Part shown: one piece after another, positions 1 to 6,050 of the stretch
Layout: each line of letters starts with the position of its first letter
Numbering within the stretch: position 1 is the first letter of the stretch
Assembly (NCBI GenBank): GCA_020718965.1
Contig: DYRE01000096.1
Coordinates: 1 to 7,722 of the forward strand
Reading direction: 5' to 3'
DNA length: 7,722 nt
Origin: Desulfomonile tiedjei
GTDB taxonomy: Bacteria; Desulfobacterota; Desulfomonilia; Desulfomonilales; Desulfomonilaceae
Notes under the pieces: model-generated
What the model was told of the DNA's origin: nothing
Databases searched by the model: none
The model's input: only the letters and a program-made list of their open reading frames with translations
Position numbers and translations under genes: made by a program

Positions 1-1517
1 GTCTTGATCAGATCTCTAACTGACTCTGATTTATCCATCATCCCTTGTAATCGGGGTTCTTCTTTGAGCGCCTTTTCAAGAGTCATCTTAAGAGCATCAG
101 GAATTAGTTTGGCGATCTGGTCGGCCTCAGCGTATGGAAATCCCATCACACGCGCTACATCTCGAACAACAGCCTTCGCTTGCATTCGTCCAAAGGTTAT
201 TATCTGCGCTACCTTGTCTTTTCCATATTTGTTTGAAACGTACTCGATTACCTTTTCTCTACCTTCAGTACAAAAATCTACATCTATGTCAGGCATGCTC
301 CTACGTTCCGGGTTTAGAAACCGCTCAAAAAGGAGCTTGTATTTAATTGGATCAATATCTGTTATACCAAGTGAGTAAGCGGCCAAAGAGCCCGCGGCAG
401 AACCTCTACCGGGACCTACGGGAATGGAATTGTTTCGTGCAAAATTGATAAAATCAGCCACTATAAGAAAGTAACCGGAAAAACCCATCTCCTGAATCAG
501 GTTGATTTCGTGATCCAAACGTTTCGAATACTTCTCAGCGTCTGTATCCTTGAGTTCTCCCGCAGAAACTGATCTTTCAAGATGCAGTTGGAGTCCTTCT
601 TTAGCGTCCTTGGCAAAACGATCCCTGAGTGTCTCACCTGTCCCTAGATCGAATCTCGGCATGTAGATCTGACCGAATTCAAGCAACAATGAACATCTCT
701 CTGCAATTACACGTGTATTCCTTATGGCTTGAGGGACTTCCCTAAAATCATCTGTCATTCTCTCAGGAGACTTGAAAAAAAACTGATCGGAGTCAAAGCT
801 CATTCTGGAAGTGTCTTCGAACTGTTTTCCAGTCTGTATGCACAAAAGTATTTCGTGAGCCCTGTGGTCGGCCTGATCTAGATAGTGGCAATCATTTGTA
901 GCGACTGTTGGAATGTCTAATCTGGCAGAAAGATCCAGAACTATTCTATTCACCCTTTTTTGATCATCAAGCCCATTTTCCTGAAGTTCTATGTAATATC
1001 TATCATTAGAGAAGACCTCTCGAAACCAGGAGGCCGTTTTAACAAGCCTTTTTTCGTCACCCATTTTGGCTAGATCGGAAAGCTCACTTGATAGACACCC
1101 GCTCAAACATATTAGCCCCTCGTTGTATTTCTCCAATAATTCCTTGTCTACTCTGGGCTTATAATAGAATCCTTCAAACTGTCCCAACGTAACCAGTTTG
1201 CAAAGATTTCGATAACCTTTCTCGTTCTCGCATAGCAAAATAAGATGATACGATTTTGGCTCACCACTCCGTGAAGATTTGTCAAACCTGGATGCCGGAG
1301 CCACGTAAACTTCGCAGCCAATTATAGGTTTGAGTCCACTCGACTTGACCGAACTATAGAAATCCATTGCGCCAAATAGATTCCCATGGTCTGTGATCGC
1401 AACGGCGGACATCTTGTAGTCTTTGGCGCGATTGATGAGATCCGTAATGCGGATTGCTCCATCGAGCAACGAATATTGAGTATGAAGATGAAGATGTACG
1501 AAATCAGCCCCTGTCAT
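1..1517 (-). CDS. dnaE: DNA polymerase III alpha subunit, N-terminal part (5' end of gene, truncated by window edge)
   Basis: This is the replicative DNA polymerase catalytic subunit; 505 codons are visible, against roughly 1,150 for the family, and the gene continues past position 1. Reading leftward, the protein opens with a PHP domain: HLHLH (residues 8-12), ITDHGN (41-46), GCEVYVA, LSGC and TNDCHYLDQADHRAH. The polymerase core follows, with VGPGRGSAAGS near residue 365 and PDIDVDF, whose Asp412 and Asp414 should correspond to the catalytic aspartates of E. coli DnaE (D401/D403). The start ATG (1515-1517) is chosen because AAGGA lies 6 nt upstream (complement of 1524-1528) and because the protein then begins exactly where family members do. 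It is transcribed divergently from the mla operon. The PHP metal ligands, which E. coli has partly lost, appear intact. Identification is near certain; only the C-terminal half (thumb, beta-binding, OB) is unseen. Confidence 0.97.
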   Translation of the reverse strand, partial: MTGADFVHLHLHTQYSLLDGAIRITDLINRAKDYKMSAVAITDHGNLFGAMDFYSSVKSSGLKPIIGCEVYVAPASRFDKSSRSGEPKSYHLILLCENEKGYRNLCKLVTLGQFEGFYYKPRVDKELLEKYNEGLICLSGCLSSELSDLAKMGDEKRLVKTASWFREVFSNDRYYIELQENGLDDQKRVNRIVLDLSARLDIPTVATNDCHYLDQADHRAHEILLCIQTGKQFEDTSRMSFDSDQFFFKSPERMTDDFREVPQAIRNTRVIAERCSLLLEFGQIYMPRFDLGTGETLRDRFAKDAKEGLQLHLERSVSAGELKDTDAEKYSKRLDHEINLIQEMGFSGYFLIVADFINFARNNSIPVGPGRGSAAGSLAAYSLGITDIDPIKYKLLFERFLNPERRSMPDIDVDFCTEGREKVIEYVSNKYGKDKVAQIITFGRMQAKAVVRDVARVMGFPYAEADQIAKLIPDALKMTLEKALKEEPRLQGMMDKSESVRDLIK

Positions 1518-1523
1518 TGGAAA

Positions 1524-1528
1524 TCCTT
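1524..1528 (-). promoter_or_regulatory. Ribosome binding site of dnaE
   Basis: AAGGA on the minus strand, 6 nt before the ATG at 1517. It settles the start in favour of this ATG; a second ATG slightly upstream is in another frame. Confidence 0.7.
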
Positions 1529-1570
1529 ACCATAATCAGATTCAGCGTTTTACCCTTTTTGAGGAGCGTA

Positions 1571-1598
1571 ACCATAGCACCGACAATTTTGGTGTCAA
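1571..1598 (-). promoter_or_regulatory. Candidate sigma70-type promoter for dnaE
   Basis: Read on the minus strand, a perfect -35 TTGACA (complement of 1593-1598) is followed after 16 nt by TATGGT (complement of 1571-1576), which matches four of six -10 bases. The predicted transcript start would be near 1564, leaving a leader of under 50 nt before the dnaE ATG. Spacing, orientation and location all fit; it is a prediction from sequence alone. Confidence 0.5.
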
Positions 1599-1698
1599 TG
1601 TGTTTTTAATAATTGAGATGAAGCTCGGCAAGGGTTGGGCAAACTTAGCGACTAAAAAAACTTGTATTAAATTTAAATCATATAGTTTCATTATGATA

Positions 1699-1728
1699 TT
1701 GACTTTTATTAATAAAATATATTAGTAT
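1699..1728 (+). promoter_or_regulatory. Weak candidate promoter for the mla operon
   Basis: TTGACT (1699-1704) is followed after 18 nt by TAGTAT (1723-1728), five and four matches to the -35 and -10 consensus. Because the region is very AT-rich, such matches arise easily by chance. An alternative -10-like TATATT lies at 1843-1848, closer to mlaE, without a recognisable -35. Confidence 0.3.
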
Positions 1729-1802
1729 TCCATAGATACTATCTTTAGAACCAGATGAAATAATGGTCAATTTACCTGATACATTTAGTGGTAAAAACAT
1801 GC

Positions 1803-1818
1803 CATGATTTAAATCACA
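1803..1818. promoter_or_regulatory. Palindrome resembling a CRP/FNR-superfamily operator
   Basis: The core TGATTTAAATCA (1805-1816) is a perfect 12-base palindrome. The wider CATGA-N6-TCACA matches eight of ten positions of the CRP-type TGTGA-N6-TCACA consensus; read as an FNR site (TTGAT-N4-ATCAA) it also matches eight of ten. Its centre lies about 32 nt upstream of a -10-like TATATT at 1843-1848, close to where activators of this family sit. The ten bases ATTTAAATCA recur at 1671-1680. Operator function is inference; no regulator gene is in the window. Confidence 0.3.
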
Positions 1819-1899
1819 GTCAGTAATTTTCACTAACAGGTTTATATTCTAGGTTTTTACAATAATTATAAGGCCTTAAATAGACATGAAAGCAAGAGA

Positions 1900-2688
1900 A
1901 TGTGGGTCGTTGATTTTGTAAAATCGTCCGTAGTCGGAATAGTCGAGATGGCGCAGGAGTGGTTGTCCGAACTCGGGCTTGTAATAATGTTTCTTGGAGC
2001 ATCCTTATACTGGGCTACCAGGCCTCCGTTCAGAATCCAGGAAACAATTCGACAACTCGACTTTGCAGGGACCCAATCTATCCTCCTTATTGTCATGACG
2101 GGAGCGTTCACCGGAATGGTAAGCGTTCTCCAGGGACACAACGCTATGAGCCGCTATGGGGCTGAGTCCCTTGTTGGGGCGGCGACAGCGCTTGCCCTGA
2201 CTCGGGAACTGGGACCGGTATTAACAGGACTTATGGTTGTTGGACGAGTCGGGTCAGCAATGACAGCCGAGCTCGGAAGCATGCGCAGTACTTACCAAAT
2301 AGACGCCCTTTCAAGTATGGCGGTGGCGCCTGTTCAGTATCTGGTATGTCCCAGGATAATCGCGACATCAATGGCCATGCCCTTTTTAGCAACGATATTT
2401 TCGTTTTCAGGAATGATTGGAGCTTACATCATGGCGGTGGAATATCTTCACATAGACGCTGGCGCATTTATGTCGGCGGTCAGTGACTACGTGACATCTT
2501 CCGATGTAACTCAAGGCCTTACCAAGTCCGTGGTATTTGGCCTGATTTTGTCCCTTGTAGCGTGTTTCAAAGGGTTCAACGCCACTGGAGGGGCGAGGGG
2601 TGTGGGGCTAGCCACAACTAAGGCAGTTGTGCTATCATCAGTACTAATTCTGTTCTCAGATTACCTGATGACGGCAATTATGTTTTGA
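1900..2688 (+). CDS. mlaE: MlaE-family ABC transporter permease (phospholipid transport)
   Basis: Integral inner-membrane permease of the Mla/MCE lipid transport system, 262 residues, the usual family length. The family hallmark is plain at about 101-128: TRELGPVLTGLMVVGRVGSA followed by MTAELGSM. It is followed by YQIDAL, the AMP-FL segment, and the C-terminal GGARGVGLATTKAVV (220-234) with the final SDYLMT helix. Several hydrophobic helices span the rest, including 57-78, 148-180 and 200-215. The start at 1900 has only a weak purine-rich AGCAAGAGA upstream; a later Met (codon 17) could also serve, but the N-terminal amphipathic stretch before it is typical of the family. It is the first gene of a four-gene operon, 32 nt before mlaF. 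MlaE dimerises and, with MlaF and MlaD, forms the transmembrane path for lipids. Family assignment is firm; the exact substrate and direction are not visible in sequence. Confidence 0.95.
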   Translation: MWVVDFVKSSVVGIVEMAQEWLSELGLVIMFLGASLYWATRPPFRIQETIRQLDFAGTQSILLIVMTGAFTGMVSVLQGHNAMSRYGAESLVGAATALALTRELGPVLTGLMVVGRVGSAMTAELGSMRSTYQIDALSSMAVAPVQYLVCPRIIATSMAMPFLATIFSFSGMIGAYIMAVEYLHIDAGAFMSAVSDYVTSSDVTQGLTKSVVFGLILSLVACFKGFNATGGARGVGLATTKAVVLSSVLILFSDYLMTAIMF

Positions 2689-2720
2689 TTCCGTAGAGAC
2701 CCTTTATAAAGAGCGCAGGC

Positions 2721-3467
2721 ATGATCCAGGTTGACGATGTCCGGAAAAAATTTGGTGAACAGCAAGTACTTAGAGGCGTCTCGTTTGAAGTCAAGAAAGG
2801 TTCGATCAGCACTCTTATTGGTAGATCTGGAGCTGGGAAGTCTGTCTTGCTGAGGCACATGATAGGCTTGGATGAACCCGACTCAGGACACATAGTAATA
2901 GACGGTTCGGATATTGTTGGAATGAAAACACGGGAACTAAACAAAATCAGGAGACGCTTTGGAGTCTTGTTTCAGGATGGGGCCCTTTTTGATTCGATGT
3001 CAGTTTCGGAAAATGTCGCATTCCCCTTGAGGGAGCACAGCGAGTTGAATGAAAAAGAAATTCAGGATGTCGTCATACAGAAACTGGATGCGGTTGGGCT
3101 TCGTGGTCACACTGAAAAATATCCATCAGAAATCTCTGGGGGTATGCGGAAAAGAGTTGGGCTGGCACGAGCCCTGGCGCTTAATCCTGATATTATCTTC
3201 TTTGATGAACCAACTAGCGGACTGGATCCGATAACTAGAGGCGCCATCTACAGATTCATTGAAAAGACTCACTTGGACGGGCACATCACCTATTTTTTGG
3301 TCAGTCATGACATCTCTGGCGTAATGGCCATATCCGACGAAATAATGATGATCCACGATGGACAAATAGTCGCTTGCGGAACACCCGAAAGCTTTAGAAC
3401 CAGTTCAGATCAAGTAGTTAGACAGTTCCTGAGCGGGTCACCCGACGGCCCTATCTCGATTGATTGA
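2721..3467 (+). CDS. mlaF: MlaF-family ABC transporter ATP-binding protein
   Basis: Cytoplasmic ATPase that powers the MlaE permease; 248 residues, full length for the family. All nucleotide-binding motifs are present: Walker A GRSGAGKS (34-41), Q-loop Gln85 in LFQDGALFD, signature ISGGMRKRVGLARAL (138-152; SGGM is the form typical of MlaF and related MCE ATPases rather than SGGQ), Walker B IIFFDEPTSGLDP (158-170), and the switch His196 in LVSHD. It should be catalytically competent. It starts 32 nt after mlaE, with only a poor purine-rich ribosome binding site (AGAGCGCAGG), and ends 16 nt before the preferred ATG of mlaD, so the three are probably cotranscribed and partly translationally coupled. 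Orthology to MlaF follows from the motifs plus the flanking mlaE and mlaD. No mlaB-like STAS partner, which stabilises MlaF in E. coli, is adjacent. Confidence 0.95.
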   Translation: MIQVDDVRKKFGEQQVLRGVSFEVKKGSISTLIGRSGAGKSVLLRHMIGLDEPDSGHIVIDGSDIVGMKTRELNKIRRRFGVLFQDGALFDSMSVSENVAFPLREHSELNEKEIQDVVIQKLDAVGLRGHTEKYPSEISGGMRKRVGLARALALNPDIIFFDEPTSGLDPITRGAIYRFIEKTHLDGHITYFLVSHDISGVMAISDEIMMIHDGQIVACGTPESFRTSSDQVVRQFLSGSPDGPISID

Positions 3468-3483
3468 GAAAGGCAAGAAGATT

Positions 3484-4512
3484 ATGAACAGGTTTCCAAT
3501 TCAAGCAAGGGTCGGCTTATTCTTTCTAATCTCTATTTCGATCCTCGCTTACGTGTGGTTCAGGGTATTGGACTACAGCTTCAAGGAAGGATTCCTGCTC
3601 AAGGCCAGTTTCAGGTCCGTTGAAGGACTTTCTCAGGGTAGTCAGGTCCAAATAGCAGGCATCAAGGTCGGTCAGGTCAAGGACATAGCCTTCGACCCTG
3701 AAACCGGTAAAGCCTCGGTGGCGATGCTGATAAGTGACGTATATAAAAATATCATACCTGAGGGTTCGCGTGTTCTTGTAAAAACCAAGGGACTCCTGGG
3801 GGACAAGTACCTTGTAATAGAGCCGGGAAAACCTAATGCCAGAAAGTTGAAAACCGGTGAAGAAATCAAATCAGTCTTTGAACCGACGGACACTCAAAAG
3901 ATGTTCGAAAGTTTAGCTGTAGTTTCCCAGGATTTACAGGCAATCACGTCAGTAACCAAGAAACAGCTAATCGACGAAAAAGGTTCCGAAAAGATCGACA
4001 ACATTGTCAACAATACAGATGTCCTAACGAGAGAAGCCAAGAATATACTGACTAAGAACCGGGACAAAATCAATCAAACGGTGGAAAATGCCGATTCAGC
4101 GACCAAAGGGGTCAATGAAATTGTTTCCATGAACAAAAACAAAATCAATCAAACGGTCTCCAATTTTCAAACATTTTCCAAGAGCATTGACAAGACCGGG
4201 GGGAAATTTGACAAGATAGCCTCTGACCTGGACGGACTCACCAAGGATTTAAGGTCTGGCCGAGGAACATTGGGTAAACTTGTCAACGATGACTCACTTT
4301 ATCGTGACACACAGGCCCTGATCAGGGACGTCAGGGGGATATCGAATACAATTCAGCATGGGCCGGGAACGGTCGGTCGTCTTATCAATGACCCGGAGAT
4401 GTACTTTGAAGCTCGTAGAGCGGTACGTAACATGAACAAAACAGCCGAGGAAGTCTCGGAGGTAACACCGGTTAGCACTCTGGCTATTATTCTTGGGTCG
4501 TTTTTTAGATAA
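3484..4512 (+). CDS. mlaD: MlaD-family MCE-domain protein with long helical C-terminal extension
   Basis: Membrane-anchored substrate-binding component of the Mla transporter. Of 342 residues, about 9-26 form one N-terminal transmembrane helix. Residues about 36-115 form an MCE domain with VEGLSQGSQVQIAGIKVG and GLLGDKYLVIEPG. The remaining 225 or so residues are polar and look helical or coiled-coil. E. coli MlaD is about 183 residues, so the tail is the notable addition. It contains a 25-residue near-duplication (KINQTV at 195 and 220) and two GxGTxGxLxND-x-x-(L/M)Y units (from 259 and 293, spacing 34), ending in a hydrophobic segment LAIILGSFFR. I prefer the ATG at 3484, after AAAGG, to an in-frame TTG at 3460 that would overlap mlaF and add eight charged residues before the membrane helix. 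MCE proteins form hexameric rings; the tail may extend as a tube or collar into the periplasm (inference). Family assignment is firm. Confidence 0.93.
   Translation: MNRFPIQARVGLFFLISISILAYVWFRVLDYSFKEGFLLKASFRSVEGLSQGSQVQIAGIKVGQVKDIAFDPETGKASVAMLISDVYKNIIPEGSRVLVKTKGLLGDKYLVIEPGKPNARKLKTGEEIKSVFEPTDTQKMFESLAVVSQDLQAITSVTKKQLIDEKGSEKIDNIVNNTDVLTREAKNILTKNRDKINQTVENADSATKGVNEIVSMNKNKINQTVSNFQTFSKSIDKTGGKFDKIASDLDGLTKDLRSGRGTLGKLVNDDSLYRDTQALIRDVRGISNTIQHGPGTVGRLINDPEMYFEARRAVRNMNKTAEEVSEVTPVSTLAIILGSFFR
4064..4157 (+). repeat. In-frame duplicated segment inside mlaD
   Basis: The same 19 bases, acaaaatcaatcaaacggt, occur at 4064-4082 and 4139-4157, offset by exactly 75 nt (25 codons). Both encode KINQTV in the helical tail. 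The sequence between the copies has diverged, so this looks like an old internal duplication, or recent conversion of a short patch, that lengthened a helical region without breaking frame. Confidence 0.8.
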
Positions 4513-4516
4513 GGAG
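4511..4516 (+). promoter_or_regulatory. Strong ribosome binding site of the WP-repeat gene, overlapping the mlaD stop codon
   Basis: AAGGAG sits 6 nt before the ATG at 4523 and shares two bases with the TAA stop of mlaD (4510-4512). It decides the start in favour of 4523 over an in-frame TTG at 4493, and it is the best ribosome binding site in the operon, suggesting that the last gene is translated efficiently. Confidence 0.8.
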
Positions 4517-4522
4517 CCCGGC

Positions 4523-5971
4523 ATGGGCCTTCCTACCAGAAGAATAACCGAGCCACACATCAATGATCTTCCAGGGCCGCATGAAACTTTGTCGTGGCGT
4601 AGATGGTCCAGAAGAAGGTCGCATTCCTGTTTGTCCTACTCAAGTAAAACTTATACCGCTTTTATTATATGCTGCGCTCTAGCGGCATGGATCTCTCTTG
4701 TAGCTCCGACCAAAGCAAATTCTTCAATCTACGACAACTTCAAGCCTACGTCACCCAGATCATTCTTCGCTGTTGATCCTGATCTATTAATCAGGTCAAT
4801 GGATCCGAAGGCTGATAGCAAAACTTGGTTATTAGCTGAAACTTGGGGATTTCCTCCGATTTTCCTGAGATCAAAAATACCCGGATTGTTCGAGCGTCTG
4901 GATATTCTCTACCCCCTAGCCTATCAGGAAAATTCCAATTTCCAGAAAAAAATCAAGATCATCCCATTGTTCGAGAGTAGATGGTCCAAAATTCCACCAT
5001 TTGATAATTACACAAGATTTCTTACCATGTTCAAGGGCCGTTCGGATATGGGACATGACTACTGGGGGTTTTTCCCCTTTTATGGTTACAGTTATCGAAG
5101 ATTCGGCGTTGACAAATACATGTTTTTTTTATTTCCCCTGTATTATCAAAGTGAGGATGATGGAGCAAAAACATACAGGATACTGTGGCCTTTCATCACT
5201 TACGCAAACGATCCAGTCAGATTCAGTATGAAAGTATGGCCTCTTTATGGCAAAGACCGAATTAGAAACGATTATGACAATAGATTCTTGCTATGGCCTT
5301 TCTTTCAGATTACTGACAAATACATTGGCCAGGAACAATGGACTTCCTATAAAGCGCTGCCTTTTCCTCTTTACGTAACCCGTGAAACCAATTATGATTA
5401 CAACCTTGATCTAATGTGGCCTCTATTTACCTATTATAAGCACTACGCCTCGGGCCATACACGTTATTCACTAAGACCATTTTTTTCATATGGATATGGC
5501 GGGGGCATAGATGAATTCAGCTTCCTCTTTTATTCTTCCAAGAAAGACAGAAACTCTGGAACATCCTCTTCAAGCACTGACGCATACATTTCAGTGGGAA
5601 AAGATGAAGTAGTAACGGAACGAAAATTCTTTTTCATGAGCGCTATCCAGAAGCGATATAGAGAGGGAAATCTTGTTTACGCAAAATATCGTTTCTGGCC
5701 TTTCGCTGAGTATACCTGGGATCATGCCAAGGGCAGTCATTGGAAAATACCCGAAGTCATACCCATCAAGGATACCTGGTGGAACCTTAATCTGGGCCGC
5801 TTCTTGAGATTGGTCGACTTGAGAGAGACTCCGGTGACAAGAGAACTTAGCGTGCTGTTCGGACTCGGAAGAAAAAATGACATCAAGAACCACCCGCATA
5901 TTAACAAACCCCCCAAATCCGGTGATGATAACTGGAGTGAACTGATTATTGGATCATTCAGAAAGAACTGA
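4523..5971 (+). CDS. Exported protein of unknown function with WP(L/F)(F/Y) tandem repeats, last gene of the mla operon
   Basis: I do not recognise a named family. The 482-residue product has a basic N-terminus (RRWSRRR, 25-31), one hydrophobic segment at about 45-60 (FIICCALAAWISLV) and a plausible signal peptidase site after PTKA, so export is likely. From residue 130 on it is rich in Tyr, Phe and Trp and built of short units, each with a hydrophobic run ending in WPL, WPF, FPF or similar and then a polar, charged turn. The motif prolines fall at 131, 148, 185, 205, 223, 240, 259, 282, 300, 319 and 393, with degenerate units near 168, 336 and 372. Steps of 17-23 residues fit repeated beta hairpins or strands. 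The C-terminus (LSVLFGLGRKN, then WSELIIGSFRKN) lacks the terminal aromatic typical of outer-membrane barrels. It begins 10 nt after mlaD and its stop lies in a terminator hairpin, placing it in the mla operon. An envelope partner of MlaEFD is my inference. Confidence 0.85.
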   Translation: MGLPTRRITEPHINDLPGPHETLSWRRWSRRRSHSCLSYSSKTYTAFIICCALAAWISLVAPTKANSSIYDNFKPTSPRSFFAVDPDLLIRSMDPKADSKTWLLAETWGFPPIFLRSKIPGLFERLDILYPLAYQENSNFQKKIKIIPLFESRWSKIPPFDNYTRFLTMFKGRSDMGHDYWGFFPFYGYSYRRFGVDKYMFFLFPLYYQSEDDGAKTYRILWPFITYANDPVRFSMKVWPLYGKDRIRNDYDNRFLLWPFFQITDKYIGQEQWTSYKALPFPLYVTRETNYDYNLDLMWPLFTYYKHYASGHTRYSLRPFFSYGYGGGIDEFSFLFYSSKKDRNSGTSSSSTDAYISVGKDEVVTERKFFFMSAIQKRYREGNLVYAKYRFWPFAEYTWDHAKGSHWKIPEVIPIKDTWWNLNLGRFLRLVDLRETPVTRELSVLFGLGRKNDIKNHPHINKPPKSGDDNWSELIIGSFRKN

Positions 5972-5998
5972 TTATCTCTGAGAGATAATCAGTTCTTT
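5962..5998 (+). terminator. Perfect 17-bp hairpin ending the mla operon
   Basis: AAAGAACTGATTATCTC (5962-5978) is followed by a three-base TGA loop and its exact reverse complement (5982-5998), then AAATTTAG. The stem ends in TTT, giving a partial U-tract for rightward transcription. The last codons and the TGA stop (5969-5971) of the WP-repeat gene lie in the left arm. The stem is AT-rich for an intrinsic terminator, but the length and perfect pairing are striking. Confidence 0.7.
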
Positions 5999-6009
5999 AA
6001 ATTTAGATC

Positions 6010-6037
6010 GGTTTACCGCCAATCCAAGCGGTAAACC
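6010..6037 (-). terminator. Second hairpin in the convergent gap, likely terminator of the cytochrome gene
   Basis: GGTTTACCGC (6010-6019) and GCGGTAAACC (6028-6037) pair perfectly over 10 bp around an 8-base loop. For leftward transcription the hairpin starts about 13 nt after the cytochrome stop codon, the expected place for a terminator, but the downstream GATCTAAATTT is only a weak U-tract. Together with the neighbouring 17-bp hairpin it may form a two-part bidirectional barrier. Confidence 0.55.
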
Positions 6038-6050
6038 ATCAGAAAAAAGT

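Larger units (their letters stand above)
1518..1899. other. AT-rich divergent intergenic region between dnaE and mlaE
   Basis: About 380 bases without a convincing gene. The dnaE-proximal part (to about 1600) holds the dnaE ribosome binding site and promoter candidate. The part from about 1650 to 1880 is strongly AT-rich and carries a possible rightward promoter (1699-1728), a CRP/FNR-like palindrome (1803-1818), and two copies of ATTTAAATCA (1671-1680 and 1807-1816). I see no tRNA, riboswitch-like fold or transposon end. If transcription of mlaE starts near 1735 or 1855, the leader would be about 165 or 45 nt. Confidence 0.7.

Noticed and set aside
4..378. Plus-strand open frame of 124 codons over the dnaE region
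   Set aside because: It lies antisense to clear DnaE motifs (PDIDVDF region) and its translation shows no protein-like character.
1886..1921. Eleven-codon ATG frame overlapping the mlaE start, with AAGG 12 nt upstream, as a possible leader peptide
   Set aside because: Too short to judge, no regulatory codon run, and a poorly spaced ribosome binding site; likely chance in an AT-rich leader.
1866..2141. Minus-strand open frame opposite the start of mlaE
   Set aside because: Antisense shadow of conserved MlaE sequence, with no ribosome binding site or recognisable domain.
3460..3483. TTG start for mlaD giving eight extra residues and overlapping mlaF
   Set aside because: The ATG at 3484 has purine-rich AAAGG upstream and places the membrane helix where MlaD proteins have it.
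4493..4522. TTG start for the WP-repeat gene, overlapping mlaD
   Set aside because: The ATG at 4523 has a near-perfect ribosome binding site at ideal spacing; the TTG does not.
4595..4618. Arginine cluster as a twin-arginine (Tat) export signal
   Set aside because: The residues after the arginines (SHSCLSYSS) do not fit the RRxFLK pattern, and the hydrophobic segment begins too far away.
5591..5899. Minus-strand open frame of 102 codons inside the WP-repeat gene
   Set aside because: Shadow of the plus-strand gene, which has a strong ribosome binding site, signal segment and periodic motif.
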